Assembly: GCF_003609835.1 (NCBI RefSeq)
Contig: NZ_AP017898.1
Coordinates: 3,038,001 to 3,102,000 of the forward strand
Length of the DNA stretch: 64,000 nucleotides
Reading direction: 5' to 3'
Source of the DNA: Sphingopyxis sp. FD7
GTDB taxonomy: Bacteria > Pseudomonadota > Alphaproteobacteria > Sphingomonadales > Sphingomonadaceae
A program made the position numbers and the translations under genes. Position 1 is the stretch's first letter. Each line of letters begins with the position of its first letter. Positions 8,096 to 16,835 of the stretch are shown here, in pieces. The notes below the pieces were generated by a model. The model saw only the letters and a list, made by a program, of their open reading frames with translations. It was not told the origin of the DNA and did not search any database.

Positions 8096-10258
8096 ATGCG
8101 CGCTATTTGGATGTTTCTGGCTGCAATTACCACCCCGCTTGTCGCGTCCCCCATCGCCCCCGCCCAAGAGAAAGAGAATGAATTGACCGAACGCCCCGCG
8201 CTGCCCGCCGCTCCCGTTGCCGAGCAGCGGCCCCATATCATCACGCTCCACGGCAAGACGCTGTCCGATCCTTATTTCTGGCTCCGCGACCAAGGCTATC
8301 CGACGATCGACGACGCCGACATCCTCGCCTATGTGAAGGCTGAGAACGCCTATTTCGACGCGGCGATGAAGCCCCATGCCGATCTGGTCGAAACCTTGTT
8401 TCAGGAGATGAAGGGCCGCATCAAGGAGGCCGACAGCTCGGTCCCGCAAAAGGATGGCGACTGGCTCTATTGGGTCGAATATGAAGAGGGCGCCGAGTAT
8501 AAGAAATGGTATCGCAAGCCCGCGGCGGGTGGCGAGACTCAACTGATCCTCGACGAGGTCGCGATGGCGGAGGGCAAGGATTATTTCCGCCTCGCCGAAC
8601 TATCGGTCAGCCCGAACGGCAAGCTGATGGCCTATTCGTTCGACGACAATGGATCCGAACGCTTTGAAGCGCGCATCCGCAATCTGGAGACGGGCGAGCT
8701 GCTGCCCGACACGATTCCCGGCACCTTGTCGTCGCTCGTCTGGACGTCGGGCAGTGACGCGATCCTTTATGGTCTCGCGAATGAGAACTGGCGCACCGAC
8801 AATGTCCGGCTGCACAGGCTCGGCACGCCGGTGAGCGAGGACAAATTGCTCTACAAGGAGGCCGACATCGGCTTCGGCGTCGGCATCGGCAAGACCGCCG
8901 CCGACAATTATATCGTCATCGCGACGGGCGATAACGAGACGAGCGAGGTCTACCTCCTCCCCGCCGACAATCCCGAAGCGCCGATGCAGCTCGTGTCGGC
9001 GCGCCAGAAGGGGCGTGAATATAGCGTCGACGAGCGCGAGGGCATTCTCTACATCCACACCAACGACGAACATCCCAATTTCCGCATCGCGACCGCGAGC
9101 ATCGACAGGCCCGGCGAATGGCAAACGCTGATCCCCGGATCGGATCACAGCTACATCACCGGCCTGTCGATCTTCCGCGACTATTTCGTGCTGGAAGCGC
9201 GCGAGGACGGGCTCGATCAGGTCGATGTCCGCCGATATGACGCGCCGCTGACCCCCGGCCGGATCCGGTTTCCCGAGGCGACCTATGTGGCGGGACTCGG
9301 CGACAATCCCGAATATCACCAGGACAAGCTCCGCCTCGACTATGAATCGATGGTCACCCCCGACACCGTCTATGACTATGACGTCGCGAGCGGCACGCTC
9401 GAAACGCTGAAGGTGCAGGAAATCCCTTCGGGTTATGATTCGTCACAATATGTCACCGAATGGGTGAATCTGCCGAGCCGCGACGGCCAGACGATGATCC
9501 CCGCCTCGCTCGTCTACAAAAAGGGCACCAGGCTCGACGGCAGCGCGCCGCTGCACCTCTATGCCTATGGCTCCTACGGCTATCGCGTGCCGCCGGGCTT
9601 TTCGACGACGCGGCTCAGCCTCGTCGATCGCGGGATGATCTATGCCATCGCGCATGTCCGCGGTGGCGACGATCTGGGGCGCGCCTGGTATCTCGCGGGC
9701 AAGACGACCCAGCGCACCAACACGTTCAACGACTTCATCGACGTCGCAAAGGGGTTGATCGCCAGAAAATATACGAGCGCCGGCAGGATTTCGATCGAGG
9801 GCCGCTCGGCGGGCGGGCAGGTGATGGGGGTCGTCTATAATCAGGCGCCCGAATTGTGGGGCGCGGTGCTCGCGGGCGTGCCCTTTGTCGATGTCATCAA
9901 CACGATGATCGACGAAACGCTGCCGCTGACCCCCGGCGAATGGCCCGAATGGGGCAATCCGATCACCGACAAGGCGGCTTTCGACTATATGCTGAGCTAC
10001 AGTCCCTATGACAATGTCACCGCCAAGGCCTATCCGCCGATGCTGGTGTCGGCCGGCCTCAACGACCCGCGCGTGACCTATTGGGAACCCGCCAAATGGG
10101 TCGCCAGGCTCCGCGCGACGCGCACCAACGACTCGCTGCTGCTGCTCCGCACCAACATGGGCGCGGGCCATGCCGGAAAGTCGGGTCGCTGGGGCGCGCT
10201 GCGCGAGGATGCGGAGGAATATGCCTTCGTGCTGACGCAGCTGGGGGTGGAAAAGTAA
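8096..10258 (+). CDS. Exported prolyl oligopeptidase-family serine peptidase (S9A, oligopeptidase B-like)
   Basis: A 720-residue protein: N-terminal signal peptide (about 1-26, ending near SPIAPAQ), a seven-bladed propeller domain, and a C-terminal alpha/beta-hydrolase. The catalytic Ser lies in GRSAGG (about residue 570), the Asp in LNDPRV, the His in MGAGHAGKSG. The segment GEWPEWGNP is typical of oligopeptidase B, which cuts after Arg/Lys in small peptides. Classical E. coli PtrB is cytoplasmic, so the signal peptide implies periplasmic work here. The ATG at 8096 is chosen because it yields the signal peptide. Confidence 0.9.
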   Translation: MRAIWMFLAAITTPLVASPIAPAQEKENELTERPALPAAPVAEQRPHIITLHGKTLSDPYFWLRDQGYPTIDDADILAYVKAENAYFDAAMKPHADLVETLFQEMKGRIKEADSSVPQKDGDWLYWVEYEEGAEYKKWYRKPAAGGETQLILDEVAMAEGKDYFRLAELSVSPNGKLMAYSFDDNGSERFEARIRNLETGELLPDTIPGTLSSLVWTSGSDAILYGLANENWRTDNVRLHRLGTPVSEDKLLYKEADIGFGVGIGKTAADNYIVIATGDNETSEVYLLPADNPEAPMQLVSARQKGREYSVDEREGILYIHTNDEHPNFRIATASIDRPGEWQTLIPGSDHSYITGLSIFRDYFVLEAREDGLDQVDVRRYDAPLTPGRIRFPEATYVAGLGDNPEYHQDKLRLDYESMVTPDTVYDYDVASGTLETLKVQEIPSGYDSSQYVTEWVNLPSRDGQTMIPASLVYKKGTRLDGSAPLHLYAYGSYGYRVPPGFSTTRLSLVDRGMIYAIAHVRGGDDLGRAWYLAGKTTQRTNTFNDFIDVAKGLIARKYTSAGRISIEGRSAGGQVMGVVYNQAPELWGAVLAGVPFVDVINTMIDETLPLTPGEWPEWGNPITDKAAFDYMLSYSPYDNVTAKAYPPMLVSAGLNDPRVTYWEPAKWVARLRATRTNDSLLLLRTNMGAGHAGKSGRWGALREDAEEYAFVLTQLGVEK

Positions 10259-10349
10259 AGCTGCGGCCTCGCGACAGGATTGCGACATTTCGGCACATTG
10301 ATGCGACGTCCCCGGTCGATGTCTCCCGAACGCTGAAGGGAGGGGTCTG

Positions 10350-11792
10350 ATGTCCCGAATATCGTCGATTGCGGTCCTGCTTGCCATTCTCGCCTTCGAT
10401 GCCGACGCCGCGTCGGCCAGAGCCGAAGACAGCCCCGATGGGGGCAGGATTGCGCAGCGTCTGCTCGACACATTGCGCGAAACCAATGGCGTGCCCGGCA
10501 TGGCGGCGGCGGTGTGGCGGGACGGGCGGATCATATGGGATGGTGCGAGTGGACAGCGCGACCTCGCCAGCGGCGCGCCGGTCACGCGCGACACCTTGTT
10601 CCGGCTGGCGAGCGTATCGAAGGTCTTCACGGTCGCCGCGGTGGCGCGACTCGCCGAACAGGGGCGGATCGACCTCGACGCGCCGGTGCAGCGTCAGTTG
10701 CCGTGGCTTGGGGCAAACTGGCCGGCGATCACCCCGCGCCAGCTCGCCGCGCATGTTTCCGGCTTGCCGCATTATCAGCCGGTCGATGCGACCCGCGGAT
10801 CGCGCCGCTATGCCACCGGGCGCGACGCCGTCGCGATCTTCGCCGGACGCGACCTGCTCAGCCCGCCGGGAACCGCCTACAGCTATTCGTCGTGGGGCTA
10901 TACGCTGCTCGGCGCAATGGTGGAGCAGGCGGCAGGGCGTTCTTTTCCCGACCATGTGGCGGCCGAGGTCGCGCCGGGGCTGGCGATCCGCGCCGACGCG
11001 ACGGACAGCGGCGATGCTCATGCTGCGCGTGCCTATGGCTTCGACCAGGGCCGCGTCATCGAAGCGCCGCGTCACGACTACAGCTACACCTGGGGCGGCG
11101 GGGGGCTGGGCGGCACCGCAAGCGCGGTCGCCGCTTTCGGCGGGCGGATGATCGACGGTCGCGTGGTGCGCCCCGAAAGCTTCGACGCGATGCTGGTGCC
11201 GGTGCGGCTCGCTGACGGCAACCTCGCCGGCGAGGACGGCTACAGTGTCGGCTTCGGCTGGCGCATCGGCGTCGATTCGGACGGCGCGGCTTTCGTGCAC
11301 CACAATGGCGTCACGCTTGGCGCGCGCAGCACGATCGGCCTGTGGCGCGGCGAACGCACCGCGGTCAGCCTGCTTTCCAACGCCTCCTGGGTGTCGCGCA
11401 TGGAGCCCACCGCGCAGATGATCGCCGCGCCTTTCCGTGCTGTTCCCGCCGGGCTCGTTTCGGCCCCCTGTCCGCGCGGCGCGCGGCGTTACAGCGGCAC
11501 GTTCGGCGATTCGGCGGTCGCGGGCGTCGTCCGCTTTCGGCTCGAACAGGGGCTGTGCATCGGGATCGCCGAGCAGCATCCGGCCATGCGCGCCTATTTC
11601 GGAACCGCGCCGCAGCGCACCGACGCCGCGCTCACGATCGTCGGGCTCGATGCCAGGGGAGGTTTGGCGCGCGCGGGACTCGTCAACCCCTTCGGCATAG
11701 CCGATCTTCGCGCGCAGGCCGACGGCAGTTTTGCCGCCGACGTCACCGCGACACGGCGGCTGGTTCTGCGCTTCGATCAGCCGGGCAGATAG
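10350..11792 (+). CDS. Exported serine hydrolase, beta-lactamase/transpeptidase-like fold
   Basis: A 480-residue protein with a signal peptide (about 1-26). Residues 30-370 form a class C beta-lactamase-like domain: SxxK as SVSK (about 88-91), the Tyr motif in YSYSSWGYTLLG, and an HxG-type third motif in FVHHNGVTLG. A C-terminal domain of about 110 residues follows. Enzymes of this group are esterases, D-amino-acid peptidases or penicillin-binding-protein relatives more often than resistance enzymes; substrate unknown. A strong Shine-Dalgarno (GGGAGGGG) lies 5 bases before the start. Its end overlaps the convergent HAD gene by 16 bases. Confidence 0.85.
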   Translation: MSRISSIAVLLAILAFDADAASARAEDSPDGGRIAQRLLDTLRETNGVPGMAAAVWRDGRIIWDGASGQRDLASGAPVTRDTLFRLASVSKVFTVAAVARLAEQGRIDLDAPVQRQLPWLGANWPAITPRQLAAHVSGLPHYQPVDATRGSRRYATGRDAVAIFAGRDLLSPPGTAYSYSSWGYTLLGAMVEQAAGRSFPDHVAAEVAPGLAIRADATDSGDAHAARAYGFDQGRVIEAPRHDYSYTWGGGGLGGTASAVAAFGGRMIDGRVVRPESFDAMLVPVRLADGNLAGEDGYSVGFGWRIGVDSDGAAFVHHNGVTLGARSTIGLWRGERTAVSLLSNASWVSRMEPTAQMIAAPFRAVPAGLVSAPCPRGARRYSGTFGDSAVAGVVRFRLEQGLCIGIAEQHPAMRAYFGTAPQRTDAALTIVGLDARGGLARAGLVNPFGIADLRAQADGSFAADVTATRRLVLRFDQPGR

Positions 11793-12388
11793 GCACGCGC
11801 CCGAAGCTCTTGTTCGAGCGCCGCTGCGCCCGCGAAAACATGCCCCGCCATGCCAACCGATTCGGCGGCAGCGACATTGGCCGGCACATCGTCAATGAAC
11901 AGCGCGCCCGCTGGGTCGATGCCGAATCGCTCGATCGCAAGGCGGTAGATTGCGGGATCGGGCTTCGTCAATTTCTCGGCGCCCGACACGACAATGCCCT
12001 GAAAGCGGTCGAACACCGGCTGGGTCGGGCGGAAGCCTTCCCAGAACTCATGGCCGAAATTGGTGATCGCGAACAACGGCACAGCCGCATCGTCAAGCCG
12101 TTCGACCAGTTCGAGGCTGCCCGGCACCGGCCCCGGGATCGTCTCGTTGAAGCGCGCGGCATAGGCGTCGATCAGCGCGGCATGATCGGGAAAGTCGGCC
12201 TTGAGCTCGGGCAGCATATCGGCGAGCGGACGGCCCGCGTCGTGCTGGTAATGCCACTGCGGCGTCACGACGTTGGTCAGGAACCATTCCAGTTCGGCCT
12301 CGTCGTCGATCAGCTTGGCGAACAGATGGCGCAGATCCCAGTCGAACAGGACGCGACCGACATCGAAGATCACAGATCGGCGAATCAT
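11777..12388 (-). CDS. HAD-superfamily phosphatase, YihX-like
   Basis: A 203-residue hydrolase. Motif I is FDVGRVLFDWD (nucleophile D9); the second Asp position is Gly, as in the YihX group of sugar-phosphate phosphatases. Motif II is in FAITNFGHE, motif III Lys in KLTKPDP, motif IV FIDDVPAN. The cap domain is helical, between about 20 and 90. It probably dephosphorylates a small phosphorylated sugar or metabolite in the cytoplasm. It is convergent with, and overlaps by 16 bases, the upstream serine hydrolase gene. Confidence 0.88.
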   Translation of the reverse strand: MIRRSVIFDVGRVLFDWDLRHLFAKLIDDEAELEWFLTNVVTPQWHYQHDAGRPLADMLPELKADFPDHAALIDAYAARFNETIPGPVPGSLELVERLDDAAVPLFAITNFGHEFWEGFRPTQPVFDRFQGIVVSGAEKLTKPDPAIYRLAIERFGIDPAGALFIDDVPANVAAAESVGMAGHVFAGAAALEQELRARAYLPG

Positions 12389-12485
12389 GGCTGCTCCACA
12401 CGCGCGAAAGCGCCGCCGGAAGCATCCGACGGCGTCACGCTGACTCGCAAATGCACGCGGGGCGACAAAAGCCCCGGCAGGACAA

Positions 12486-12611
12486 TCAGCCCTGGCGCGC
12501 CTTGAAGCGGCGGTTGGTCTTGTTGATCACATAGGTCCGGCCACGGCGGCGGATCACGCGGTTGTCCCGGTGGCGGTCCTTCAGCGACTTCAGGCTGTTG
12601 CGAATCTTCAT
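12486..12611 (-). CDS. rpmJ: 50S ribosomal protein L36, zinc-free form
   Basis: A 41-residue very basic protein, starting [18 protein letters not shown] and ending FKARQG. It is the L36 form without the CxxC/CxxxxH zinc ligands. That version is common as the sole L36 in alphaproteobacteria. It stands alone, not with the large ribosomal operons. The rpmJ reading frame is closed by TGA at 12486-12488. A good promoter lies at 12654-12682. Confidence 0.95.
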   Translation of the reverse strand: MKIRNSLKSLKDRHRDNRVIRRRGRTYVINKTNRRFKARQG

Positions 12612-12653
12612 CGTTCTTGTCCGTAAATCTTGGCGTGTTGACGCGAAGCGGCG

Positions 12654-12682
12654 CAACTATGGGGATGAGCCGAAAAAGTCAA
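12654..12682 (-). promoter_or_regulatory. Promoter of rpmJ
   Basis: On the minus strand, TTGACT (12682-12677) and TAGTTG (12659-12654) are separated by exactly 17 bases. This is a plausible sigma70 promoter placing the start of the RNA about 35 bases before the rpmJ ATG. Confidence 0.6.
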
Positions 12683-12712
12683 CCGTCGCATGAAGTGCTA
12701 ACGGCTCAAAAG

Positions 12713-12879
12713 TTCACGCGGAGACGCGGAGGCGCGGAGAAGAGGATATTAGCGTAGAGATCGCAGAGTGTGCAGAGACGAGAAAAAAGGGCGGTAAAGC
12801 CGCCAATCTCCTTTTTCCTCCGCGTCTCCGCGGCTCCGCGTGAACAAAAATCTCTGCGCTCTCTGCGCTCTCTGCGCGA
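12713..12879. repeat. Composite inverted repeat of GCGGAG units with CTCTCTGCG tandem tail
   Basis: The left arm 12713-12739 (TTCACGCGGAGACGCGGAG, then GCGCGGAG) is the near-perfect reverse complement of the right arm 12818-12844, with two mismatches in 27. Inside are the rpoN terminator and a second, weaker complementary pair (GCAGAG units near 12763-12778 against CTCTCTGCG repeats at 12850-12879). The whole resembles a miniature inverted-repeat or REP-type element; no ORF is present. Confidence 0.65.
12783..12804 (-). terminator. Intrinsic terminator after rpoN
   Basis: On the minus strand, GGCGG (12804-12800), loop CTTTA, and CCGCC (12794-12790) are followed by C and a run of six T (12788-12783). 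It lies inside the inverted repeat at 12713-12879 and would end the lptB-rpoN transcript. Confidence 0.7.
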
Positions 12880-12887
12880 ATCAATGT

Positions 12888-14345
12888 CTAACCGGCCAGC
12901 GCCTTCTGTCGTCGCCTTTGCACCGATGAGCCATAGCCCATCGCCTCGCGATATTTGACGACGGTGCGCCGCGCAATGTCGAATCCTTCGGCCGCCAGCT
13001 TCTGCGCGATGGTCTCGTCGGACAGGATCGCGCGCGCATCCTCGCCTTCGATCATCGCCTTGATCCGGCTCTTGACCGCCTCGGCCGACACCGCGCCGTC
13101 GCCTTCGGTCGCCGCGATGCCCGACGAGAAGAAATATTTGAGTTCGAACAATCCGCGCGGGCAGGAGAGATATTTGTTGCTGGTGACGCGGCTGACGGTC
13201 GATTCGTGCATCCCGATCGCCTCGGCGACCTGGCGCAGGGTCAGCGGGCGCATATGCGCGACGCCGTGGAGGAAAAATCCCTCCTGCTGTTTGACGATCT
13301 CGCTCGCGACCTTGACCATCGTGCGCTGCCGCTGGTCGAGCGCGCGCACCAGCCAGTTGGCGCCCGCGAGCTGCTCGGACAGCCACGCCTTGTTTTTCGC
13401 CGCCGCGCCCGCGGCCAGCTCGTTATAATAACGGCGGTTGACGAGCAGGCGCGGCAAGGTGCCGCTGTTCACTTCGACCGCCCAGCCCGCCGCCGTCCGC
13501 CGGACATACAGGTCGGGGACGACCGCCTGCGCGGGCGCGCCGTCGAACTTGAGGCCCGGTTTGGGATCATAGCCGCGAAGCTCGCGGATCATGTCGGCCA
13601 GATCCTCGTCATCGACGCCGCAGATGCGCTTCAATTGCGCGAAGGCGCCCTTGGCGACAAGGTCGAGATGCGCGATCATCGTCGCCATCGCCGGATCATA
13701 GCGGTCGGCCTCGCGCGCCTGGATCGCGATACATTCGGCGAGGTCGCGCGCGCCGACGCCCGCGGGATCGAAACCGTGGATCACGTCCAGCACCGCCTCG
13801 ACCAGCGCCAGCGGCACGCCGAGCTGCGCGGCAAGTTCGGCCAGGTCGGCGCGCAGATAGCCGGCCTCGTCGATCAGCGCGACGAGCTGACCCGCGACGA
13901 TCGCCTCGATCCCGTCCAGCCGCTCGCCGACCTGCGCGAGCAGATGGTCGTGGAGCGTCCCCTGGGCCTCGGCGAAACTGTCGAAATCGACATCCTCGCC
14001 CGCCCCCGACAGGCCGACGCTGTCGCTCGCGCTGTCGTGGTGGAAACGCTCCTCGGCGAAATCGACGTCGAGCTCGTCGGCGGTGCCGCTATCGGACGTC
14101 ATCGCCTGGTCGGTGTCGGCGGGCGTTTCGGCAACCGGCGGCGCGTCGTCGCCCGGTTCGTCGGCGCCATTGTCGCCGTCCGCCGCGCCCGTGTCGAGCA
14201 GCGGATTGCCCTCGAGCGCCTCGGCCAGATAGGCTTCAAGCTCGAGGTTCGACAGGGCGAGCAGTTTGATCGCCTGCTGGAGCTGCGGCGTCATCACCAG
14301 CGATTGCGACTGGCGGAGATCGAGGCGCGGACCCAACGCCATCAA
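12888..14345 (-). CDS. rpoN: RNA polymerase sigma-54 factor
   Basis: A 485-residue sigma-54. Region I is Gln/Leu-rich (LRQSQSLVMTPQLQQAIKLL, residues about 10-29). Region II is long and acidic (about 50-125). The core-binding domain follows. The C-terminal RpoN box is ARRTVVKYRE (about 463-472). It directs activator-dependent transcription from -24/-12 promoters; such a site stands before fliE at 51554-51570. It follows lptB in the same direction, a common arrangement in proteobacteria. The enhancer-binding activator for flagella is not in this window. Confidence 0.97.
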   Translation of the reverse strand: MMALGPRLDLRQSQSLVMTPQLQQAIKLLALSNLELEAYLAEALEGNPLLDTGAADGDNGADEPGDDAPPVAETPADTDQAMTSDSGTADELDVDFAEERFHHDSASDSVGLSGAGEDVDFDSFAEAQGTLHDHLLAQVGERLDGIEAIVAGQLVALIDEAGYLRADLAELAAQLGVPLALVEAVLDVIHGFDPAGVGARDLAECIAIQAREADRYDPAMATMIAHLDLVAKGAFAQLKRICGVDDEDLADMIRELRGYDPKPGLKFDGAPAQAVVPDLYVRRTAAGWAVEVNSGTLPRLLVNRRYYNELAAGAAAKNKAWLSEQLAGANWLVRALDQRQRTMVKVASEIVKQQEGFFLHGVAHMRPLTLRQVAEAIGMHESTVSRVTSNKYLSCPRGLFELKYFFSSGIAATEGDGAVSAEAVKSRIKAMIEGEDARAILSDETIAQKLAAEGFDIARRTVVKYREAMGYGSSVQRRRQKALAG

Positions 14346-14370
14346 AGCCGTTCTATCTTGTCACACACCC

Positions 14371-14458
14371 CCGTGCTCCCGCGAAGGCGGGAGCCCATCT
14401 CCGGTCGGCGCTATTTTGAACCCACCGGCGATGAACCCCCGCCTTCGCGGGGACACAC
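14371..14458. repeat. Paired REP palindromes between lptB and rpoN
   Basis: The hairpin GCTCCCGC-GAAG-GCGGGAGC (14375-14394) and the oppositely oriented CCCCGC-CTTC-GCGGGG (14437-14452) flank a partly complementary core with CCCATCTCCGGT on the left and ACCGGCGATG on the right. This gives a two-headed inverted element inside the lptB-rpoN operon. A relative lies at 43616-43791, and single heads lie at 42330-42345 and 48444-48459. Confidence 0.7.
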
Positions 14459-14489
14459 GGATTTTCTTTACGGAAAAAGTCCCCGGCCG

Positions 14490-15305
14490 TCACAGCGAGA
14501 AGCCCTCGCCCAGATAGAGGCGCCGCACTTCGGGATCGGCGACGAGTTCGGCGGGCGATCCCGCCAGCAGCACCTTGCCGTCATAGATGATGCACGCGCG
14601 ATCGACGAGGTCGAGCGTCTCGCGCACATTATGGTCGGTGATGAGCACGCCGATGCCGCGCGTCTTCAAATCGGCGACAAGGTCGCGAATATCGCTGATC
14701 GACAGGGGGTCGATGCCCGCAAAGGGTTCGTCGAGCAGGATGATCGAGGGGTTGGCGGCGAGCGCGCGGGCGATTTCGGCGCGGCGCCGTTCGCCGCCCG
14801 ACAGCGCCATCGCCGCCGCATCGCGCAGCCGCGTGAGGCCGAACTCGTCGAGCAGCTCCTCGAGCCGCCGTTCGCGTGCGATCCTGTCGGGCTCGGCCAG
14901 CTCGAGCACCGCCTCGATATTCTGCGCCACCGTCATGCCGCGAAAAATCGACGTTTCCTGTGGCAGATAGCCAAGGCCGAGGATCGCGCGGCGATACATG
15001 GGCAGCGCGGTGATGTCGGCGCCGTCGAGCATGATGCGCCCCGCGTCGGGCTTTACCAGCCCCATGATCGAATAGAAGCAGGTGGTTTTGCCCGCGCCAT
15101 TGGGGCCGAGCAGCCCGACGACTTCGCCCTTGCCGACCGACAGCGAGACGTCCGACAGCACGACGCGTCTGTCATAGCTTTTGGCGATCGAAATGACCGC
15201 CAGGCCATTGCCCGCCGCGGCGTCGTCGCGGACGTGCGCGCGATGCTCGGCGACGCCATGATCATTTTCGGTCAGCGTGCCCGCAATGGATTCGTCGTCG
15301 GTCAT
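14490..15305 (-). CDS. lptB: LPS export ABC transporter ATP-binding protein LptB
   Basis: A 271-residue ABC ATPase that powers LPS extraction from the inner membrane with LptFG. It has Walker A GPNGAGKTTCFY, a Q-loop in YLPQETSIFRG, the signature LSGGERRRAEIARAL, Walker B IILLDEPFAG and the H-loop ITDHNVRETL. An N-terminal extension of about 30 residues exceeds E. coli LptB (241). Adjacency to rpoN supports LptB over a generic ABC ATPase. lptA/lptC, often directly upstream, are not seen here; the upstream gene is a phosphohexomutase. Confidence 0.94.
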   Translation of the reverse strand: MTDDESIAGTLTENDHGVAEHRAHVRDDAAAGNGLAVISIAKSYDRRVVLSDVSLSVGKGEVVGLLGPNGAGKTTCFYSIMGLVKPDAGRIMLDGADITALPMYRRAILGLGYLPQETSIFRGMTVAQNIEAVLELAEPDRIARERRLEELLDEFGLTRLRDAAAMALSGGERRRAEIARALAANPSIILLDEPFAGIDPLSISDIRDLVADLKTRGIGVLITDHNVRETLDLVDRACIIYDGKVLLAGSPAELVADPEVRRLYLGEGFSL

Positions 15306-15395
15306 AAAGCGGTCGGTTCCCGTCTGGCTTCGCTGCCGCGTTACCCCAGCGGCGGCGCCATGGTCAATCTGGCAAGCTTATTGCATCTCTGAAGC

Positions 15396-15415
15396 CCCTC
15401 CCCTTCAGGGGAGGG
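15396..15415. repeat. CCCTCCCC-TTCA-GGGGAGGG palindrome
   Basis: A perfect 8-bp stem with a TTCA loop between lptB and the phosphohexomutase gene. There is no T run on either strand, so it looks like a short extragenic palindrome rather than a classical terminator. Confidence 0.5.
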
Positions 15416-15425
15416 CGTCATCCCG

Positions 15426-16808
15426 CTAATGCCCCACGCTTTCCCCGCGCACGACACCCGACAGCGCCAGCTGCTCGTCGATCGCCGCCAGCAGCCGCGC
15501 CAGCGCCTCCTCGTCGGTCGCCTCGGCGCGCGCGACGAGCACGTCCTGCGTGTTCGAGGCCCGGAGCAGCCACCAGCCGTCGCCCGTCATCACGCGCGCG
15601 CCATCGGTGCGGTCGACGCGCGCGCCCGCCGCGGTCAGGCGCTCCAGAACTTCCTCCACAATGGCGAATTTGCGGACCTCGTCGACCTGAAAGCGCATTT
15701 CGGGGGTGTTGACCATCGGCGCCATGGAACCGCGCAGGTCGGTGACGCTCTTGCCCAGCTTCGTCGCCGCCTCGATCAGCCGCACCGCCGCGTAGGGCGC
15801 GTCGTCATAGCCAAAATAGCGGTCGGCGAAAAAAATATGTCCGCTCATCTCGCCCGCGAGCGGGCTGCCCGTTTCCTTCATTTTCGCCTTGATGAGACTG
15901 TGGCCGGTTTTCCACATCAAGGGCGTGCCGCCAAGCTCGGCGACGCGGTCGAACAGCGCCTGGCTCGCCTTCACATCGGCGATCACCGTCGCGCCGGGCA
16001 GGTCCTTCAGCACCGCGGCGGCATAGATTTGCAGCAGTTGGTCGCCCCAGATCACCCGGCCCTGGCCGTCGATCGCGCCGATGCGGTCGCCGTCTCCATC
16101 GAAAGCGACGCCGAAATCGAGATTCTTCTCGGCGACGAGCCTTTTGAGATCGGCGAGGTTCTTCTCCTCGGTCGGATCGGGATGATGGTTCGGGAAATGC
16201 CCGTCAATGTCGGTGAAAAGCAGGTGGTGCTCGCCCGGAAGCCTGGCGGTGAGCTTTTCGATGACGGCGCCTGCCGCGCCGTTACCCGCATCCCAGCCGA
16301 TGCGGAACGCGCCCCCGGCAAAGCCCTCGATCAGCCGGTCGACATAGGCGTCGACGACGTCGATGCTCTCCGCCGCGCCTTCGCCCGCCTCCCAGTCGCC
16401 CGCCGCGGCCATTTCGCCGATCCGCCGGATGTCGGCGCCGAAGAAGGGACGCCCCTGAAACACCATCTTGAAGCCATTATAGTCGGGGGGATTGTGGCTG
16501 CCGGTTATCTGTATGCCGCCATCGACCTGCTCGGTTGACGCGGCATAATAGAGCATCGGCGTCGGCCCCAGCCCGACGTTCAGCGCATCGACCCCGGCGG
16601 CATTGATCCCCGCGACCAGCGCCTCGGCGAGCATCGGCGATGAAAGCCGCCCGTCATAGCCGACCGCGATACGCCGACCGCCTGCACGGCGGATCAGCGT
16701 CGCGAAGCTCCGGCCGATGGCATAGGCATCCTTGTCGGACAGCGTGTCGCCGACGACGCCGCGAATATCATATTCGCGCAGCATCGTCGGATGGAAATCA
16801 TGGCTCAT
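15426..16808 (-). CDS. Phosphomannomutase/phosphoglucomutase (AlgC/ManB type)
   Basis: A 460-residue alpha-D-phosphohexomutase interconverting hexose 6- and 1-phosphates, feeding LPS and exopolysaccharide sugar nucleotides. It starts [14 protein letters not shown], shows the phosphoserine loop [15 protein letters not shown] (about 100-114), the metal loop [10 protein letters not shown], and the sugar-binding loop GEMSGHIFF. The length matches AlgC-type enzymes. Its neighbour lptB fits a cell-envelope theme. Whether mannose, glucose or both is the main substrate cannot be read from sequence. Confidence 0.93.
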   Translation of the reverse strand: MSHDFHPTMLREYDIRGVVGDTLSDKDAYAIGRSFATLIRRAGGRRIAVGYDGRLSSPMLAEALVAGINAAGVDALNVGLGPTPMLYYAASTEQVDGGIQITGSHNPPDYNGFKMVFQGRPFFGADIRRIGEMAAAGDWEAGEGAAESIDVVDAYVDRLIEGFAGGAFRIGWDAGNGAAGAVIEKLTARLPGEHHLLFTDIDGHFPNHHPDPTEEKNLADLKRLVAEKNLDFGVAFDGDGDRIGAIDGQGRVIWGDQLLQIYAAAVLKDLPGATVIADVKASQALFDRVAELGGTPLMWKTGHSLIKAKMKETGSPLAGEMSGHIFFADRYFGYDDAPYAAVRLIEAATKLGKSVTDLRGSMAPMVNTPEMRFQVDEVRKFAIVEEVLERLTAAGARVDRTDGARVMTGDGWWLLRASNTQDVLVARAEATDEEALARLLAAIDEQLALSGVVRGESVGH

Positions 16809-16835
16809 CGTCGATCCTCTTTGCGGGAGAGAAGG

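Noticed and set aside
10350-11792. Beta-lactamase resistance gene
   Set aside because: The SxxK motif is present, but this large group is mostly esterases and peptidases. The Tyr motif is YSS rather than YxN and there is no ampR-like neighbour.
13206-15392. A 728-codon plus-strand frame across rpoN and lptB
   Set aside because: Shadow of two well-supported minus-strand genes; it runs through the REP element without any recognisable domain.
15396-15415. Rho-independent terminator after the phosphohexomutase gene
   Set aside because: A perfect stem but no T run on either strand; more like the other extragenic palindromes.
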